Assembly: GCA_902494595.1 (NCBI GenBank)
Contig: CABUTY010000094.1
Location: forward strand, 1 to 6,001
Reading direction: 5' to 3'
DNA length: 6,001 nucleotides
Origin: an uncultured Porphyromonadaceae bacterium
GTDB taxonomy: Bacteria > Bacteroidota > Bacteroidia > Bacteroidales > Muribaculaceae
Shown here: positions 4,662 through 6,001 of the stretch, in pieces
Numbering within the stretch: the stretch's first letter is position 1
Layout: every line of letters begins with the position of its first letter
Notes under the pieces: model-generated
What the model was told of the DNA's origin: nothing
The model's database searches: none
Seen by the model: only the letters and a program-made list of their open reading frames with translations
Position numbers and translations under genes: made by a program

Positions 4662-6001
4662 ATGAAATCTAAAACTCTAATCTTCATCTTAACCGTCTTT
4701 CTCATCACCGAAAGCGGTTATGCACAGAATCAGGAAGCGACCGATAGCCTAACGCACGAATTGCAAGAGGTTATAGTTACCGCTAAACAACCGGCTACAA
4801 AATTAGTCGGCTCCACGCTCGTTTCAACTATTCAGGGCACTAACCTCGCAGACCTCGGCACTGCTCTTGATGTGCTTGCACAGTTGCCTATGATTAAGGT
4901 TGAGGACAACGCCGTCAGTGTCATAGGTAAGAACAATATCGAAATCTATATCGACGGGCGTCCAATGCACGATGAAAATGAATTGCAACAGCTCCTTTCG
5001 TCCAATCTCAAGAAAGTGGAGTTACTCATGGCTCCGGGGGCCGCATATGAAAGTACGACAGGAGCTGTGCTTAAAATCACGACTCGAAAGAATTTTGTGC
5101 AGGGGCTGTCGCTGACCGACCAATTCCAACTTCAGCGCCGACGCAAGTGGTCGGTTATGGATTATCTCGGCTTGAGCTATCGTCTCCGCGACTGGGAATT
5201 GTTTGTAAACGGCACCATAAACCGCAATAATTCTTTGGCCAAAGGTACTACGACCAACACTCTCTTATATGCTGGAAAGGAAACGGTGGTTGGCAGCAGC
5301 CAGCATAATTCCTTTCCGACTACGACAGGAGTAATAAAAGGAGGTTTCAACTATTCGCATGGAGCACAATCCTTTGGCGCATATTATCGCTATAATCCCG
5401 AGCGCGGCGACTTCAACAATATCGGCTCAGAGTGGATGAACAACAGTGCCCCGATACTTCGCGACATCGACAAACGAATCCGTGCGCACAGCCATTTGGT
5501 TTCGTTATATTATGAGAATACATTTGCCGACAAATTTCTACTGCACTTCGACGGAGATTTCCGTCAGTCACGCGAAAACAACGATGTGGCAACCACTTAT
5601 CCCGAATCAGCAAATCCCGAAGTAAATTCTACCGACCGCCGGAAATCGACTCTTTGGGCTGGAAAACTCTATCTGAATTTCCCTCTTGGAAAAGGTGAAT
5701 TTACAGTCGGAACTCAGGACAGCTATACGCACACTTCTCTTGATTACCGTATGCTTAATACCTCAGTCAGCGAGTATATTCCGTCTTCCATGACTGACGC
5801 AAGGCAGACATCTGCGGCTATGTTCGCATCATGGTCCCGTATGTTCGGTAAGTTCACCCTTTCGGCGGGGGCAAGATATGAATATGTCGATTATGATTTC
5901 AAAGTTGACGGCAAACGCGATGAAAATGTCAGCCGACGCGACCATCTGCTGACGCCCGATCTCTCTCTGGGATATTCTTTCAACGAAGAATCGCAGATAA
6001 G
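4662..6001 (+). CDS. TonB-dependent-type outer-membrane beta-barrel receptor, 3' partial
   Basis: The frame is open from the ATG for 446 codons to the window end, without stop. Residues 1-21 are a signal peptide (TLIFILTVFLITESGYA, then Q). A TonB-box-like EVIVTA is at residues 36-41. A plug-like domain spans about 45-142: ALDVLAQLPMIKVEDN, IEIYIDGRPM, and AAYESTTGAVLKITTRK, the motif that commonly closes plug domains. From about 150 alternating aromatic and polar strands (DYLGLSYRLRDWELFVNG, FGAYYRYNPERGDF, LSAGARYEYVDYDF) read as barrel. It resembles Bacteroidetes outer-membrane beta-barrel family proteins, but lacks the N-terminal carboxypeptidase-regulatory-like domain many have. The substrate is not identifiable; no SusD-like partner is in view, though one could follow. 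It lies 96 bases after the membrane regulator with GTCAGA repeats in the gap, suggesting regulation by that protein. Confidence 0.88.
   Translation, partial: MKSKTLIFILTVFLITESGYAQNQEATDSLTHELQEVIVTAKQPATKLVGSTLVSTIQGTNLADLGTALDVLAQLPMIKVEDNAVSVIGKNNIEIYIDGRPMHDENELQQLLSSNLKKVELLMAPGAAYESTTGAVLKITTRKNFVQGLSLTDQFQLQRRRKWSVMDYLGLSYRLRDWELFVNGTINRNNSLAKGTTTNTLLYAGKETVVGSSQHNSFPTTTGVIKGGFNYSHGAQSFGAYYRYNPERGDFNNIGSEWMNNSAPILRDIDKRIRAHSHLVSLYYENTFADKFLLHFDGDFRQSRENNDVATTYPESANPEVNSTDRRKSTLWAGKLYLNFPLGKGEFTVGTQDSYTHTSLDYRMLNTSVSEYIPSSMTDARQTSAAMFASWSRMFGKFTLSAGARYEYVDYDFKVDGKRDENVSRRDHLLTPDLSLGYSFNEESQI

Noticed and set aside
5413..5613. Reverse-strand open frame inside the receptor gene
   Set aside because: It lies wholly within a well-supported barrel-coding frame and its translation shows no domain features.
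1..6001. CRISPR array, insertion sequence or integrase
   Set aside because: No regularly spaced long repeats, no transposase-like protein and no tyrosine or serine recombinase motifs are visible on either strand.

Overview
The window looks like a chromosomal segment of a Bacteroidales bacterium, perhaps Muribaculaceae or Bacteroides-like; the family is a guess. Three things suggest this: promoter elements of the Bacteroidetes type (TAnnTTTG, with TTTG about 20 bases upstream), start codons without Shine-Dalgarno sequences, and a gene set of an OmpA-type lipoprotein, a toxin-first TA pair and an outer-membrane beta-barrel of the TonB-dependent kind. All convincing genes are on the + strand.

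Left part (1-2216) is GC-rich and housekeeping-like. It opens inside an NAD-dependent epimerase/dehydratase gene whose N-terminus lies outside the window and whose C-terminus carries an unusual zinc-ribbon-like domain. A complete OmpA-family lipoprotein gene follows after 59 bases.

Middle (2217-2717) is a non-coding hub. It holds a well-formed promoter, a complete tRNA-Ser(GCT) with encoded CCA, a 14-bp perfect inverted repeat that looks like a terminator, and an AT-rich spacer leading to the promoter/operator of the next operon.

Right part (2718-6001) is AT-richer and accessory-like. It holds a toxin-antitoxin pair of the HigB/HigA type with an ATGA overlap, a small two-helix membrane protein, a membrane-anchored regulator with an OmpR/PhoB-type winged helix at its C-terminus, and the first 446 codons of an outer-membrane beta-barrel receptor that runs off the window. 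Three GTCAGA repeats spaced about one helical turn apart lie between the regulator and the receptor. The most interesting hypothesis here is a one-component system in which a periplasmic sensor tethered to the inner membrane binds these repeats and controls the receptor.

The drop in GC immediately after the tRNA gene, together with the TA pair, suggests that the right part was acquired by integration at the tRNA-Ser locus. No integrase is visible in the window, so this remains inference.
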